Source: Bedellia somnulentella (taxonomy: Eukaryota > Arthropoda > Insecta > Lepidoptera > Bedelliidae). Taken from it: DNA of 64,000 bases. The notes beneath the pieces were generated by a model. It had not been told where the DNA came from, did no database searches, and saw only the letters and a program-made list of their open reading frames with translations. Below, piece after piece: positions 55,401 through 64,000 of the stretch. How positions within the stretch are numbered: position 1 is the stretch's first letter; each line of letters starts with the position of its first letter. The DNA lies in NCBI GenBank assembly GCA_963576735.1, contig OY755187.1, positions 7,874,001-7,938,000 of the forward strand, read 5' to 3'. The translations under genes and the position numbers were made by a program.

Positions 55401-58400
55401 TTGGAAGTGAAATAACGACCAGACCTTTGAACATTCAATGCCTCATTCCAGCTCTTTATCTTTTGTTTTGGAGTTAGTATCCTACAAAAGTATTGATTTT
55501 TGGGTGATACGATTGAAAACCCCACCAACCATCACCAACACCATTATTTTAATAATCGTTTCCCCACACAACTTCCAAAAGTGGCTTTAAAATTTCTAAT
55601 TCTGTAGATCCAGCTACATTTCCAAGGATTTACATCCATGTGTATATGTATGTATGTATGTGTATAGTATATTATGTCTGCCCACCTCTTCCTGACACAT
55701 GATGCATACTCTCGTGCTTTCTACCACGCCGCCCCCCCACACCCCCAGGGCAGCTCCGCGGTATAAGGGTGCTAGGACTTGCTCTTCGGGGGTCACCTGG
55801 ATAGGGGATGAAATGTTATTAGTGTTACAAGCACGAGCGTCTTATTCTAATTTAGAATATTATGTTGGTATCGATTCTCCGACCTAGCAACCGTGATAGA
55901 TAGCTCAATGGGTAGAACATCGGTTATCGTACAAACGACTCGTGTTCAAATTCAGGGTCGGGCCTACACTAATTTGTCTTTTCAAAAGACATATGTGTGG
56001 TTTATTTATCACGGTTGTTAACGGTGAGGGAAAACTTCGTGAGGAAACCCACATGGCTGAGTTGTACTTAGTCATGTGACAGTATATTCGTACAAAACGG
56101 CGATGGGCTGCCCCCTATCATGTGAGTACACTGTCTAAGCAAAACGAGGGTACTCTGAACCCCAGGTGAATGGTGGGCATGAATGCTCCACGTGTGTTGT
56201 TTTAAATTGTTTCATTGCAATATTCAACACTTTTTGTTTTTTACTGAGTCAGGCAAAGCAAATGGTTGAAAACTTCCACCGTTAACATTAGGCCAGGTAG
56301 GGATTGTTAGCTTCCTTTGTATGGTAAACTTTCAAGGGTTATTATTCCTTAATGGTAACATCTATCAAATTTTTCTTTTCGTTAAAACCTTGTCCTTGAT
56401 GTCTGTAACCATCGTGCAAAGTTTGGCTGTGTTCGGATCAACCGTTTAGGAGAAGTTCTGTGACAAGCCTATGCCTTCTGTTAAGTCGGAGGTACATGTC
56501 GCTCCAATAATATTCAAATCCTAACAATGCCACAAAACGGATCTCATAGTACTGATCAAACAAAAATTTCGACACCAGCAGGACTTGAACCCGCGACATC
56601 CTGGTCTAATTGATTAGTAAAATAATCCCCACATGAGGTTTCATGCACAACAAACTCTAATTATGGGACCTTAAATTGTTCGAAAATACCAAATAACAAT
56701 GCTTACCTCAGTGCTAGTTTCAGAGAACAGAGTGGCATTGTTTGATATAAAGTTGTTCTGAGCGGCTTGCATCTGCGCCATTAACTTTGCACGCCGTTCT
56801 GCTGCCAATTTGGCCCGACGTTGCTTTTCCGCTTCTATTAGACAGACAGACAGAAAAATTGTTAAGTAAGATTATTATTTGATACAGACACAAACAAAAA
56901 CCAAAACCAAAGTAAAAAAAAAACAAATTGAGAATAGTAGAATATGAACGTTTTATCATAAATTGTCATAGATAGGGTAACAATTACAGACTTACAAAGA
57001 AAATAGGACTGAGCACCACCCTAGATCTACTATAATCATTTATACATTACATATTATACAACTATCTAAATCAAGAACTGTTTAGTTTGCTTATGTATTA
57101 AGCTAGCAGTACACATTGGGCCAATCATTGGGCCAACATTGGGCCAGTGTCTGGCCGTTTAATTTGTGAAGCATTTACACATTGGTGAGGTGCCCAGTCT
57201 GCATTGGCGTTTCAACAAAGATGGACGTGGAAACGGTCGCAGCCGCGGCAGTTGAAAATTTATTAAAAATATAATTAATAATGGGTTCTTATTATTATTA
57301 ATGGGTTCACTTTGATAACATTCAATAAATTTTAATGTGGTTTTAATAGCTGTATAGTGCCAGCTTAGAATAGCACTAGTGTACGTAAGAGGCGACTAAC
57401 GGTATTGGGGCTTTTAAGCGATTGTTTCGCGATGCGGTTGGGGATCCATTAACAACAACCTTTATTTCACCATCTTTTCCCCACGCAAATTCCAAAAGTG
57501 GCTGAGGAATTTTTAATTCCCTAGCTCTGTCTACCCCTTCAAGGGATGTACAGCCGTGAGTATATGTATGTATGTATGAAAATTTTAATGTCTCGTCGCT
57601 TGTTCTGACCACGCCATTGAAGCCGCCATCTTTAATAAACATTGTTCACGCGCTGCACTACCGCATCCACTGACGGTTGACATCGAACTGAATAAGCCGC
57701 CAACGTGTGAACAGTGTTGGCGGGACGCGCCAAGATCCTTTGATGTGTGGTAAAAAACCGACACCGCTCCGGATAGATGGCCAACGTTGGCCACCAATCA
57801 CCAACACCACCAATGTAGCGCCAAGTAGCCCTCTACACGCTGGCCCAATGCTTGGCCCAATGCTTGGCCCAATGATTGGCCCAATGTGTACTGCTAGCTT
57901 TAGTTTAACCCTGACCTTCATCAAGTAGTTGGTTTACCCTGCAGCCTTTTTTCGCTGAGGTATTGAGCCGCCACTTGAAAACTTTTGAGCTCTAGCGGTC
58001 ATCAGTTTTTCATGTATAATTAGTTAATAAGCAATGTAAGTAACATCTAAATCTATCTAGCTAAATCTTTTAGTCCTATAAGTATTATGTAATTTTTCTA
58101 TAGGTGAATATTTGTAAATGGCATTTTGTATTCTTAATTATTATTATATTGTTTGTACTGGTCTGTCAATCTTCCAAAGAAAATAAAATAAATAAAACAA
58201 CGAATCGCGTTCACAAATAAAATTGCCAGCTTCTCTCAAACTCAAAATGGAGATAGTCCCAATCTGTTTTATAATATTAACATAAGCAAGAATGAAATAA
58301 ATTTTAATTTATGTTAGCATAGATGACTGAGGATTATATGAGAGCAATACCTGCAGCAGCATTCTTCGGCTTTTCCTGTTCGTCAATTTCCATGTTTTCT

Positions 58401-61400
58401 GCGTCCCCTGACCCGGCTTCATCTTGTCCTAACAATGTTCTGAAATATATAGCAATCACAACTTACAATACATATAATGATGGTTGGCTTTTAGATTTAG
58501 CTGCCAATAGAAATAATAGAAAATGGGTTGTCCTTCAAAGGAGAGTTTTTGACATTCTTGAGGGCTTATCTGGGGGTCATTTGGGTACAAACAAGTTTAG
58601 GGAGAGGGGACACAAATTTTACCACTTTGGTAGATTATATATCTTTCTCTAATATACAAGCAACATGTACGGGATTGATAGTTTTTAGTTTGATCTGTCA
58701 AAGCCCAAACATTTTTCAAAACTTTTTGACTTCGAATCTGAATCAGTTTATAACAACTATCATATGCAAATAAGTAGTTACAATAGCTTTCGCAATAAAC
58801 TGATATCACACAAAGACAGACTTGATTATAAGAGTTCCGATTTACTTTAGATACAGAACCCTACAAATTTCACATACCGAAACTTAGCCAGCAACCAAAT
58901 AGTTAAGAGACTTGCCGCCGACTTCGCTAATTTGTCTACTATCTGTCTACTTTTACGCTTCGACATTTTTTTTTATACTTTGTATCAGTTTGAACTTTAT
59001 ACCTACATATTAATTTGCAAGTACTTAAGAAACCCTACAAAGTCTATACTCACCGGAGCCAGCAACCAATTAGCAAGTGGACGATGCGCGTCCACCCGTG
59101 GTCTGGCAGCCAATTTTGCTAATTTGTCTACGAGGCGGAGTCTACTCGTACATTCGGCGAAGTTTTTTTTTAATACATTAAGTCGGTTTGATCTTTATAA
59201 CTACCTATTAATTTTCAACTATGTATAAATCCCTAACAAGCCTACTTACCTAAACTTAGCCAGCAACCAATTAGCGAGCGGACGATGCGCGTCAACCCGT
59301 GGACTGGCAGCCAATTTTGCTAATTTGTCTACGAGGCGGTGTCTACTCGCTCGCTCGGCGAACGCTACGAATTCGTAGCAGCCGGACTCTTCGTCGCGTA
59401 GCGCGTAGCCAATCAGGTGGAGTGCCTGAGGGGGGGGGGGGGAATGTTTAATTAGCTTAGTTCTAACCATTATTTTCATTGTGAGACGGTATAGGTATAT
59501 TAGGCTCCATAAATGTTTGGTATGCGTTGGAAAACATGCATTAAATATTCACATTGTTTTTGTAAAAAAAAACCGTGTAGTGTCGGCTTAGAATAACACT
59601 ACACCGTTTCTACCCGTGGGTGATCGTAAAAGGCGACTAAGGGTATAGGGGCTTATTAAGTTATTTTTGGGCGATGTGGTTGGAGACCCGTCACCAAAAA
59701 CATTTATTATTATCATCTTTTCCCCAATCAACTTCCAAAAGTGGCTGAGGAATTCCTCATTCCAAAGCTCTGGCTACCCCATTAAGAGATTTATAGCCGT
59801 GAGTATATGTATGTTTTTTTTAAAAAATCTAAATTTTCTGGGGATTATTGACTCTGAACTTTAAACAATTCCTTTTAAAGATTGAAACCATAGGTCTTTG
59901 ACATTGTCACCTGCTGTTCAGCGTACCCACGTTTTGCTTGAACATTATACTCACGTGATACCAGGCAGGCCTGTCGCCATTTTTGTACGAATACACTGTC
60001 ACATGACTAAGTACAACTTAGCTATGTGGATTTAGTGACGATGTTTTGGCTCACCGTTAACAACCATGATAAATATACCACACATATGACTTCAGAAAAG
60101 ACAAATTGGTGCAGGTTTGAACCGGGATTTGAATCTTCACCGGTGTTCCTCCCACTATCACGATATTAAAATACCATTAGGAATTTTCTCTTCAAGCTAT
60201 TTTAAAACATGAACACAAAAAAACATACAAATTCCTAAACAAAATCTCACCTTATGAACCTGCGTCTCCGAGAAGCACCGTGCCCTCAAATCGAGCGCCG
60301 AATCCAGGACCCTGGTTAGTACTAGCAAGGCTGCGTCACATTGTAACAGACTGGCTAGCAGACGGAACGGGGGCAGTAGGCGGGGCAGGGGCGGCGGGGG
60401 GCAGCATTGGGGGAGACCTGCGGATTTTGATTATAAAAGTGTTGGTATGAAGTCTAAGTTTTAGCTTTGAAGGTGGTAGACGTTGTTTGTTTTGTATATA
60501 ACATAAGCGTTCACGCCGTTCATCCCCGAAGGGGATGGCAGAGGTACCAATACCTCTGAACTCACATGGCAGCGCCATCTAGTGTCCAGAGAAGGTACCC
60601 ACGTTATGCGTGGACAGTGTACTCACGTGATAGGGGGCAGGCCTATCACCGTTTTGTACGAATACACTGTCACATAGCTAAGTACAACTTGGTGTAGGCC
60701 CAACCCGGGATTTGAACTCACGCCCTTATGTTTACTGGCGGGTGTTCTACCCATTGGACTATCATGTCGTGAGGTTTTGAATATGTCGTGAGGTTTTGTG
60801 AGATAAGTGTGAGAATTCGCTTTTTGGGTAGATAGTGTTCTCATATCAAAAGGCAGGCTTCTTATCGCCTAATTAGATGCAACTCCTGAATGAATCAAGA
60901 TTCAAATATAATAATAATTTACTTCAAAGCTGATAAATCTTTGTTTTTTGAACGTCAAATTGTAACTTAATACTAATTTACTTCGAATTCGGAAGGTTTT
61001 TTTTTGAGAGAAGAACCCGTAAGAAACTCATAAACACACATCTTTTTTTACGTCCATTACAATTATGTGTTCGGAATATGTCGTGAGGTTTCGTGAGATG
61101 AATGAGACCCACTTTTTGGGTGAGCTTATTTTTAATTCCGTTAAAGTTTGACTTCTTATCACAATTTCTTTTTACACAATCGTGGATTAGTAGCTTTTAT
61201 AGGACATAGGCTAGTTTTTAGCCCGTTTTGTTCGATGAGAATCAGACCTGCCAAGAATTTTCGCTCATTGTATACTGAACAGGATATCCTCGTAACCAAG
61301 ATATAATATTTTGTATTAGTACTTTTATTGTTATATGCTTTGATGCAGCAATGTAGCATTTCAATATATGAGAGAGATATCGATATGTGAGCGAGTGAGT

Positions 61401-64000
61401 CCGCTAATGTGTGTGTGCGCCAGCGCTTTTGCCGGATGCGCATACTAGGCAACATTTTTAATGATTTCGTGGAGTACTTCTTTTTTTTATAAATAAGATA
61501 TTACATAAATATACTCACTCACGGCCATAAATCCAGTAGCCAGAGCTTTAGTGATGGAAACAGCCACAGTGGAAGTTGATAGAAATAAAGTATTGTTGCT
61601 TATGGGTTTCCAACCGCATCGCCCAAAAACTACTTAAAAAACCCCATACCCTTCGTCACCTCTTACGATACCCGTGGGTAGAAAGGGATAGAGACACTCT
61701 GAGCCGGCACTACACAGCAATTTATACATTTATTGTTATATGCTTTGACCGTAATGTGAGCGAGTGCGCCAGAGCTTTTGCCAGGCAACTAGGCAACATT
61801 TTAATGATTTTGTAGAGAACTATTTTATATAACATACATACATACATACATATACTCACGGCTGTAAATCCCTAGATGGGGTAGCCAGAGCTAAGGAATA
61901 AAAAAATCCTCAGCCACTTTTGGAAAGTTAAGTGGGGAAAAGATGTAAAAATAAAGGTTGTTGGTGATAGGTCTCCAACCGCACCGCCAAAAAATCCGTT
62001 AAAAGCCCCAATACCGTTAGTCGCCTCTTACGTACACTCACCGGATGAAATAAGGTAGTGCTATTCTAAGCCGACACTACACAGCAAAGGCGACACTACA
62101 CAGTTTTTATTTTTTTATTTTATATAAATAAGATATTATTATAAAATATTCCTCACCAGCCGCCTTCCTCCTATTCCTCTGCGCCTCCTCGCTCCTAGAC
62201 AGCTCCTCCCTGGTGTAGTGGTAGAAGAAGGTGTCATACTCATCATAGAGATGGGGTTTGAGGGTGTACATGCCGCGGTTGTTGCCGCTTGCTGGTTTCG
62301 AGAAGTCCGCTACTTCGTGGATCACGGATTCGAGGCCCGTTTCGTGGAGTTGGTTTTCGGGGAGAGATCTGGGAGAATTTGAGGAGTTTTTAAAATTAGG
62401 TTTGTTAAACTCTACGCTTTATAGAAAAGTAATGTTTGCTATCGTTGGTAAGTGACAAGCAACTAGATAACGATTGTTTTTTTTTAAATTCTGAAGTAGT
62501 TAAATATTACACAAACAACCATGACCTTAGTTTCGAGAATAAAACCCCAAGCGACTGCCTTCATATTTAGACCTATCTAGGGAGCAGCTCCAGTAGCATA
62601 AGGCGAATGACAGCGAGTATGCCAATGGACGAGTGAGAAACTGATTTGTCGTACAAAACCTTGCACTAGGTCACTTCTCTTCTATCTGACATATTCACTC
62701 TCAGACGCCTTTTGTAACCATTTCTGGGCAGACAAGGATTTTAACTCTCTAGACATTTAAACTTGACAATATATTGTTTAATGACAATATATAATATTTT
62801 TTGTCATTCAAAACTTCTCAAATAGCTTTCTCTAACTAGTTTACAATACCTGTTAAGTTCAGAATGCGCCATCGGTTTAACACACAACATCTGAATAATC
62901 TCTTTCTTAATTCTATCTTGCTGCGTCACTTCACCTACTCCCGGGACATGGCGGGCTCCCACCACTGGAAATTTAATTAATTGAAAATTCGTTAATATGC
63001 CAAAAAGTTAGTCATTGTACATTTGATTAATAGAATAGAATAGAAAACTCTTTATTGCACATCAAATATGGAGAAACATTTACAAACACACAGAATTAAA
63101 TAACAAAAGTACAATTGGCGGTCTTATCACTAAAAGCGCCAGACAACCTTTGAATGGAGAGGTCAATAAATTATAGTCATGTGAGATAGATGTCCAACAA
63201 CATGGTGAAACTGATAACTATGCGTTAATCTACACAAACAATACAATAATCCAGTCATAGTTATATCATACATACATACATACATATACTCACGGCTATA
63301 AATCCCACGAAGGGGTAGCCAGAGCTAGGGAATTAAAAATTCCTCAGCCACTTTTGGAAGTTGCGTGGGGAAAAGATGGTTATAGTTATATCATTAACTT
63401 TACATGACTAACTAATGCCAAAAAAAGAGGGGCTCAGAATAGCAGTGACTAGCTACTCGGTCTGGAGGTTGCCGGATCAATCCCCGCTGAGAGCAACATT
63501 TATGTGATGAATATAAATGATTGTTTCTTAGTCTTGGATGTTATTTATACGTGTATTATAATATTAAATATATCGTCAAGTTAGTACCCCATAATACAAG
63601 TTTAACTTCGTTTTGGGATTATCTATTTATATGCCAGTTTGGCTGTGACACCGAAATACAGGCCTTGCCAAGTTTGGGAACCTCTATAAAATTCAGCAAA
63701 AAGTAAATGTCTTTTTACCAAATAAACATTTTTTAATTTATTTATTTATTAAAAGGTGCTTATTTTCAGCCATTCCTCTTCCTGATATGGTCTGAGGACT
63801 TTTAGTTTATTAAGGTCAAAGCAATTTGGTTAGTGAGCAATATTCAGATATGAAAAACTACCAACCAGTAATAAGATGTCCAAGGAACTCCTCGACCATA
63901 TTAATAGTGTGCCGCAAAGTGTCATCCTCAATTGGTTTCTGCTCAAAGTCCTCAGCTGCCCATTCTATCAGGTTGAACTTGTTCAGAACGTGGATTATGA
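49329..64000 (-). CDS. Ubr1: UBR1/UBR2-type N-recognin E3 ubiquitin ligase (3' part, 15 exons)
   Basis: The exons join with matching phases at every junction and give about 1,037 residues to the stop at 49329. The order is: the middle region (VEEFLGHLI, GVGEVTQQDRIKKEII, HLYDEYDTFFYHY); a charged helical stretch (AEKQRRAKLAAERRAKLMA); RING-H2 with CIMC, SCGHEIHASC and CPLC; and the C-terminal autoinhibitory/cap region with FSCPNSE, CLICGKILCSQSYCC, YLDSYGETDQ and GLRRGNPLHLC. The N-terminal UBR box and ClpS-like N-domain lie beyond the right edge. In known members the protein binds N-degrons and ubiquitinates them with a RAD6-type E2. All RING ligands are kept, so it should be active. Introns hold SINEs, a LINE fragment, a Harbinger-like MITE and duplicated exon pieces. 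UBR1 and UBR2 cannot be separated from this part alone. Confidence 0.93.
49636..49912 (-). mobile_element. LINE L1a fragment in the last UBR intron
   Basis: [19 protein letters not shown] and [14 protein letters not shown] on the minus strand, uninterrupted over 89 codons. It is the least decayed copy of this family here. The tail is (ATAC)n. Confidence 0.85.
50038..50226 (-). CDS. Ubr1: UBR exon, GC-rich, penultimate
   Basis: 63 codons, GAGAGLLLRVRDCETLLLA to PAPYLDSYGETDQ, phase 0 at both ends. The acceptor is ATCCAG and the donor GTGCGT, where a (GT/GC)n microsatellite begins. Confidence 0.92.
50227..51067 (-). other. UBR intron
   Basis: No exon or clear repeat. The open frames at 50264-50549 have no motif. 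Confidence 0.5.
51068..52048 (-). CDS. Ubr1: UBR large exon, 327 codons
   Basis: From MMQRLSPESSSVATLYRATS to LCSQSYCCQIEIPK. Acceptor TCCACAG, donor GTGAGT. Holds the UBR C-terminal cap with the zinc-type pairs CLIC and the following YCC. Confidence 0.94.
52299..52444 (-). CDS. Ubr1: UBR exon
   Basis: DTELGEEATSYVS to TLVVEFAS. Starts in phase 1 and ends in phase 0. Acceptor CCTATAG, donor GTGAGT. Confidence 0.9.
52938..53027 (-). mobile_element. SINE-C, truncated head
   Basis: GCGGGTTCGAATCCCGCC on the minus strand with the CGTATACCCGAGGTC segment and the GAAATTTTTCTTTCC tail. Confidence 0.75.
53146..53475 (+). mobile_element. SINE-B, full length
   Basis: The head has A box GATAGCCCAGTGGGTAGAAC and B box GTGTTCAAATCCTGG. 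The body is complete to GAACGTTTATG. Confidence 0.88.
53525..53627 (-). CDS. Ubr1: UBR exon
   Basis: VSSEAVHHCTESCEEMHC to SSDMES plus one base. Acceptor ATCAG, donor GTGAGT. Confidence 0.87.
53803..53989 (-). CDS. Ubr1: UBR exon with RING CPLC, GC-rich
   Basis: PYRIRQPAVFEVSRGEYLCP, then LCERLCNAALPLV, a proline/alanine stretch and VDTVLRNQ. Supplies the last two RING cysteines. One base completes the split Arg codon at its start. Donor GTGAGG. Confidence 0.92.
54011..54281 (+). repeat. Interspersed repeat, second copy
   Basis: Matches 7130-7400: CTAGCTGACCCGACAGACTT to CACATTTATAATATTAGTAG. Confidence 0.6.
54439..54553 (-). pseudogene. Duplicated, frameshifted piece of the UBR RING exon
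   Basis: Reads SSCGHGIHASC then loses frame through a two-base gain compared with the intact exon at 54838-55067. The functional downstream part and donor are missing, so it is a relic of an exon duplication. Confidence 0.85.
54556..54830 (-). mobile_element. LINE L1a fragment
   Basis: TATACTCACACCCATTATTT and AGACAGAGACTATAAATCGC. The minus-strand frame is close to RACLRRILNVRKTRD. It lies between the relic and the intact RING exon. Confidence 0.7.
54838..55067 (-). CDS. Ubr1: UBR exon with RING CGH-x-IH-xx-C
   Basis: GRVDLKGEPLVLVSFVQRST to SCGHEIHASCFKKYYNNVVE, then KENR. Holds four RING ligands. Acceptor CCCCAG, donor GTGAGT, ends in phase 2. Confidence 0.92.
55500..55665 (+). mobile_element. 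SINE-A fragment
   Basis: GGGTGATACGATTGAAAACC, CAACTTCCAAAAGTGGC and TGTGTATATGTATGTATG. Confidence 0.65.
55686..55796 (-). CDS. Ubr1: UBR exon with first RING pair CIMC
   Basis: VTPEEQVLAPLYRGAALG to RVCIMCQEE, 37 codons, phase 0. Acceptor ATCCAG, donor GTGGGC. Confidence 0.9.
55890..56170 (+). mobile_element. SINE-B
   Basis: GATAGCTCAATGGGTAGAAC head, CGTGTTCAAATTCAGG B box and the body to TGAACCCCAGGTGA. Confidence 0.8.
56171..56706 (-). other. UBR intron with SINE-C head
   Basis: Bases 56563-56650 carry a minus-strand SINE-C head (GCGGGTTCAAGTCCTGC) next to an oppositely oriented tail piece (TAATCCCCACATGAGG). The rest is an old repeat. Confidence 0.5.
56707..56834 (-). CDS. Ubr1: UBR exon, charged helix
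   Basis: AEKQRRAKLAAERRAKLMAQ to LFSETSTE. The Arg/Lys/Ala-rich helix lies just before the RING, as in family members. Acceptor AATAG, donor GTAAGC. Confidence 0.9.
57101..57899. mobile_element. MITE with TTA TSD and GGGCCAAT repeats
   Basis: The ends AGCTAGCAGTACACATTGGG and complement are identical over about 37 bp. TTA flanks both sides (57098-57100, 57900-57902), as in PIF/Harbinger. Subterminal TTGGGCCAAT-type units are repeated about four times at each end. A SINE-A (57349-57578) is inserted inside. Confidence 0.75.
57349..57578 (+). mobile_element. SINE-A, complete
   Basis: CTGTATAGTGCCAGCTTAGA to GCCGTGAGTATATGTATG. A short internal deletion after AATAGCACTA. Confidence 0.85.
57903..58350 (-). 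other. UBR intron, no feature
   Basis: AT-rich, no repeat recognised. Confidence 0.4.
58351..58439 (-). CDS. Ubr1: UBR exon, acidic linker
   Basis: TLLGQDEAGSGDAENMEIDE to KNAAA, with one split base at each end. Acceptor TTTCAG, donor GTATTG. Confidence 0.87.
58878..58966 (-). pseudogene. Extra copy C of the UBR exon at 59250
   Basis: IVDKLAKSAASLLTIWLLAK matches the 3' half of the intact exon with nine residues deleted. It is open and has a GTATGT donor in the same phase. No good acceptor upstream. Confidence 0.75.
59054..59162 (-). pseudogene. Extra copy B of the UBR exon at 59250
   Basis: LVDKLAKLAARPRVDAHRPL, then ANWLLAP, open throughout, with a GTGAGT donor but in a different phase and without an acceptor. 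Confidence 0.8.
59250..59425 (-). CDS. Ubr1: UBR exon A (intact member of the array)
   Basis: ALHLIGYALRDEESGCYEFV to NWLLAKF plus two bases. Acceptor CCCTCAG after a G-run on the plus strand (C-run on the coding strand), donor GTAAGT. Confidence 0.91.
59573..59813 (+). mobile_element. SINE-A, complete
   Basis: CCGTGTAGTGTCGGCTTAGA to GCCGTGAGTATATGTATG. Confidence 0.9.
59905..60165 (-). mobile_element. SINE-B
   Basis: GACATTGTCACCTGCTGTTC through the CACGTGA block to ACAAATTGGTGCAGGTTTGA. Head partly eroded. Confidence 0.75.
60251..60417 (-). CDS. Ubr1: UBR exon, GC-rich start
   Basis: LPQCCPPPPLPRLLPPFRLL to FSETQVHK. Begins in phase 1 and ends in phase 0. Acceptor CCGCAG, donor GTGAGA. 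Confidence 0.9.
60502..60768 (-). mobile_element. SINE-B
   Basis: GCGTTCACGCCGTTCATCCC to GGGTGTTCTACCCATTGG. The middle third is deleted (TACAACTTGGTGTAGGCC). Confidence 0.8.
60769..61499 (-). other. UBR intron with local duplications
   Basis: ATATGTCGTGAGGTTT(T/C)GTGAGAT occurs at about 60779 and 61076. A stretch with CTTTTGCC and TAGGCAACATTTT at 61310-61490 recurs at 61720-61830. Confidence 0.5.
61500..61720 (-). mobile_element. SINE-A, diverged
   Basis: ATACTCACTCACGGCCATAA to AGCCGGCACTACACAG, with internal deletions. Confidence 0.75.
61832..62105 (-). mobile_element. SINE-A, complete
   Basis: ACATACATACATATACTCAC to GCCGACACTACACAG. The last dozen bases are repeated (GCGACACTACACAG). 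Confidence 0.88.
62157..62368 (-). CDS. Ubr1: UBR exon
   Basis: SLPENQLHETGLESVIHEVA to EEAQRNRRKAA plus one base. Contains LYDEYDTFFYHYTREE, conserved in UBR1/2. Acceptor TCCCAG, donor GTGAGG. Confidence 0.93.
62592..62715. repeat. Palindromic hairpin related to 4786-4911
   Basis: AGTAGCATAAGGCG and AGTGAGAAACTGA pair with GGTCACTTCTCTTC and CAGACGCCTTTTG. Confidence 0.45.
62850..62964 (-). CDS. Ubr1: UBR exon
   Basis: VGARHVPGVGEVTQQDRIKK to KPMAHSELN. Acceptor TTTCCAG, donor GTATTG, ends in phase 2. Confidence 0.92.
63266..63382 (-). mobile_element. SINE-A, 3' half
   Basis: ATACATACATACATATACTC to GTGGGGAAAAGATGG. Confidence 0.85.
63431..63570 (+). mobile_element. SINE-D
   Basis: Degenerate B box GCCGGATCAATCCCC, then GAGAGCAACATTTATG, TTGTTTCTTAGTCTTGG and ATGTTATTTATACG. 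Confidence 0.7.
63866..64000 (-). CDS. Ubr1: UBR exon, cut by the window edge
   Basis: IIHVLNKFNLIEWAAEDFEQ to VEEFLGHLIT plus one base. Open to the edge. Donor GTTGGT, the weakest of the chain, but the phase fits the next exon (LITV-VGARH). Confidence 0.88.

Larger units (their letters stand above)
62965..63865 (-). other. UBR intron with SINE-A and SINE-D
   Basis: SINE-A 3' half (63266-63382, minus) and SINE-D (63431-63570, plus). The rest is AT-rich without an exon. Confidence 0.6.

Noticed and set aside
58878..59162. Copies B and C counted as functional alternative UBR exons
   Set aside because: Neither has a convincing acceptor and copy B has the wrong donor phase. Kept as relics, with a test suggested in the findings.

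Overview
The window looks like lepidopteran (moth or butterfly) nuclear DNA. It is AT-rich, its host genes are split into short exons with GT/AG introns, and it is packed with tRNA-derived SINEs, MITEs with 8-bp target-site duplications (TSDs), a BEL/Pao LTR retrotransposon and decayed LINEs. No bacterial or organellar signal was seen. I could not fix the species.

Host genes. (1) One minus-strand exon at 2161-2246 belongs to a myotubularin-related pseudophosphatase with an N-terminal DENN domain (SBF/MTMR5/13 type); the rest lies left of the window or was not found. (2) A Rab33-type small GTPase runs on the plus strand from 14670 to about 18651 in four recognisable exons; the exon with the prenylated C-terminal cysteines was not found. 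(3) The 3' two-thirds or so of a UBR1/UBR2-type N-recognin E3 ligase occupies 49329 to the right edge on the minus strand. I followed 15 exons whose splice sites and phases all agree (about 1,037 residues), including all RING-H2 ligands and the final exon. (4) One complete tRNA-Trp(CCA) gene lies at 44456-44527.

Mobile DNA. The most striking object is 21520-39468. This 17.9-kb block sits inside a LINE and is bounded by inverted repeats of about 430-455 bp and by the 8-bp duplication GTCGGTCT. The LINE reading frame continues exactly across the block if the block and one TSD copy are removed, so it entered as one insertion. It carries a decayed P-element/THAP9-type transposase. It later received a SINE, a hAT-like MITE, an intact 7.7-kb BEL/Pao element with two apparently identical LTRs, a short deletion derivative of its own family (itself hit by a GC-rich MITE with TAA TSD), and a 2.9-kb foldback-like element that contains another 1.3-kb one. 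Subtracting these leaves about 5.5 kb.

A separate 2.05-kb element at 46789-48835 has imperfect terminal inverted repeats and an intact 560-residue protein of unassigned transposon type. It lies just downstream of the UBR gene.

Four SINE families are named here for convenience: SINE-A (tail TGAGTATATGTATGT), SINE-B (tRNA-derived, with CACGTGA motifs), SINE-C (tRNA-derived, tail rich in TTTCTTTCC), and SINE-D (tRNA-derived, with GAGAGCAACATTT). They fill most introns and intergenic space. SINE-A shares its 3' tail with a LINE family in the same window, which suggests the LINE mobilises it.

Limits: everything was read by eye. Boundaries of diverged repeats are approximate. Boundaries of exons and of TSD-flanked elements were counted base by base.
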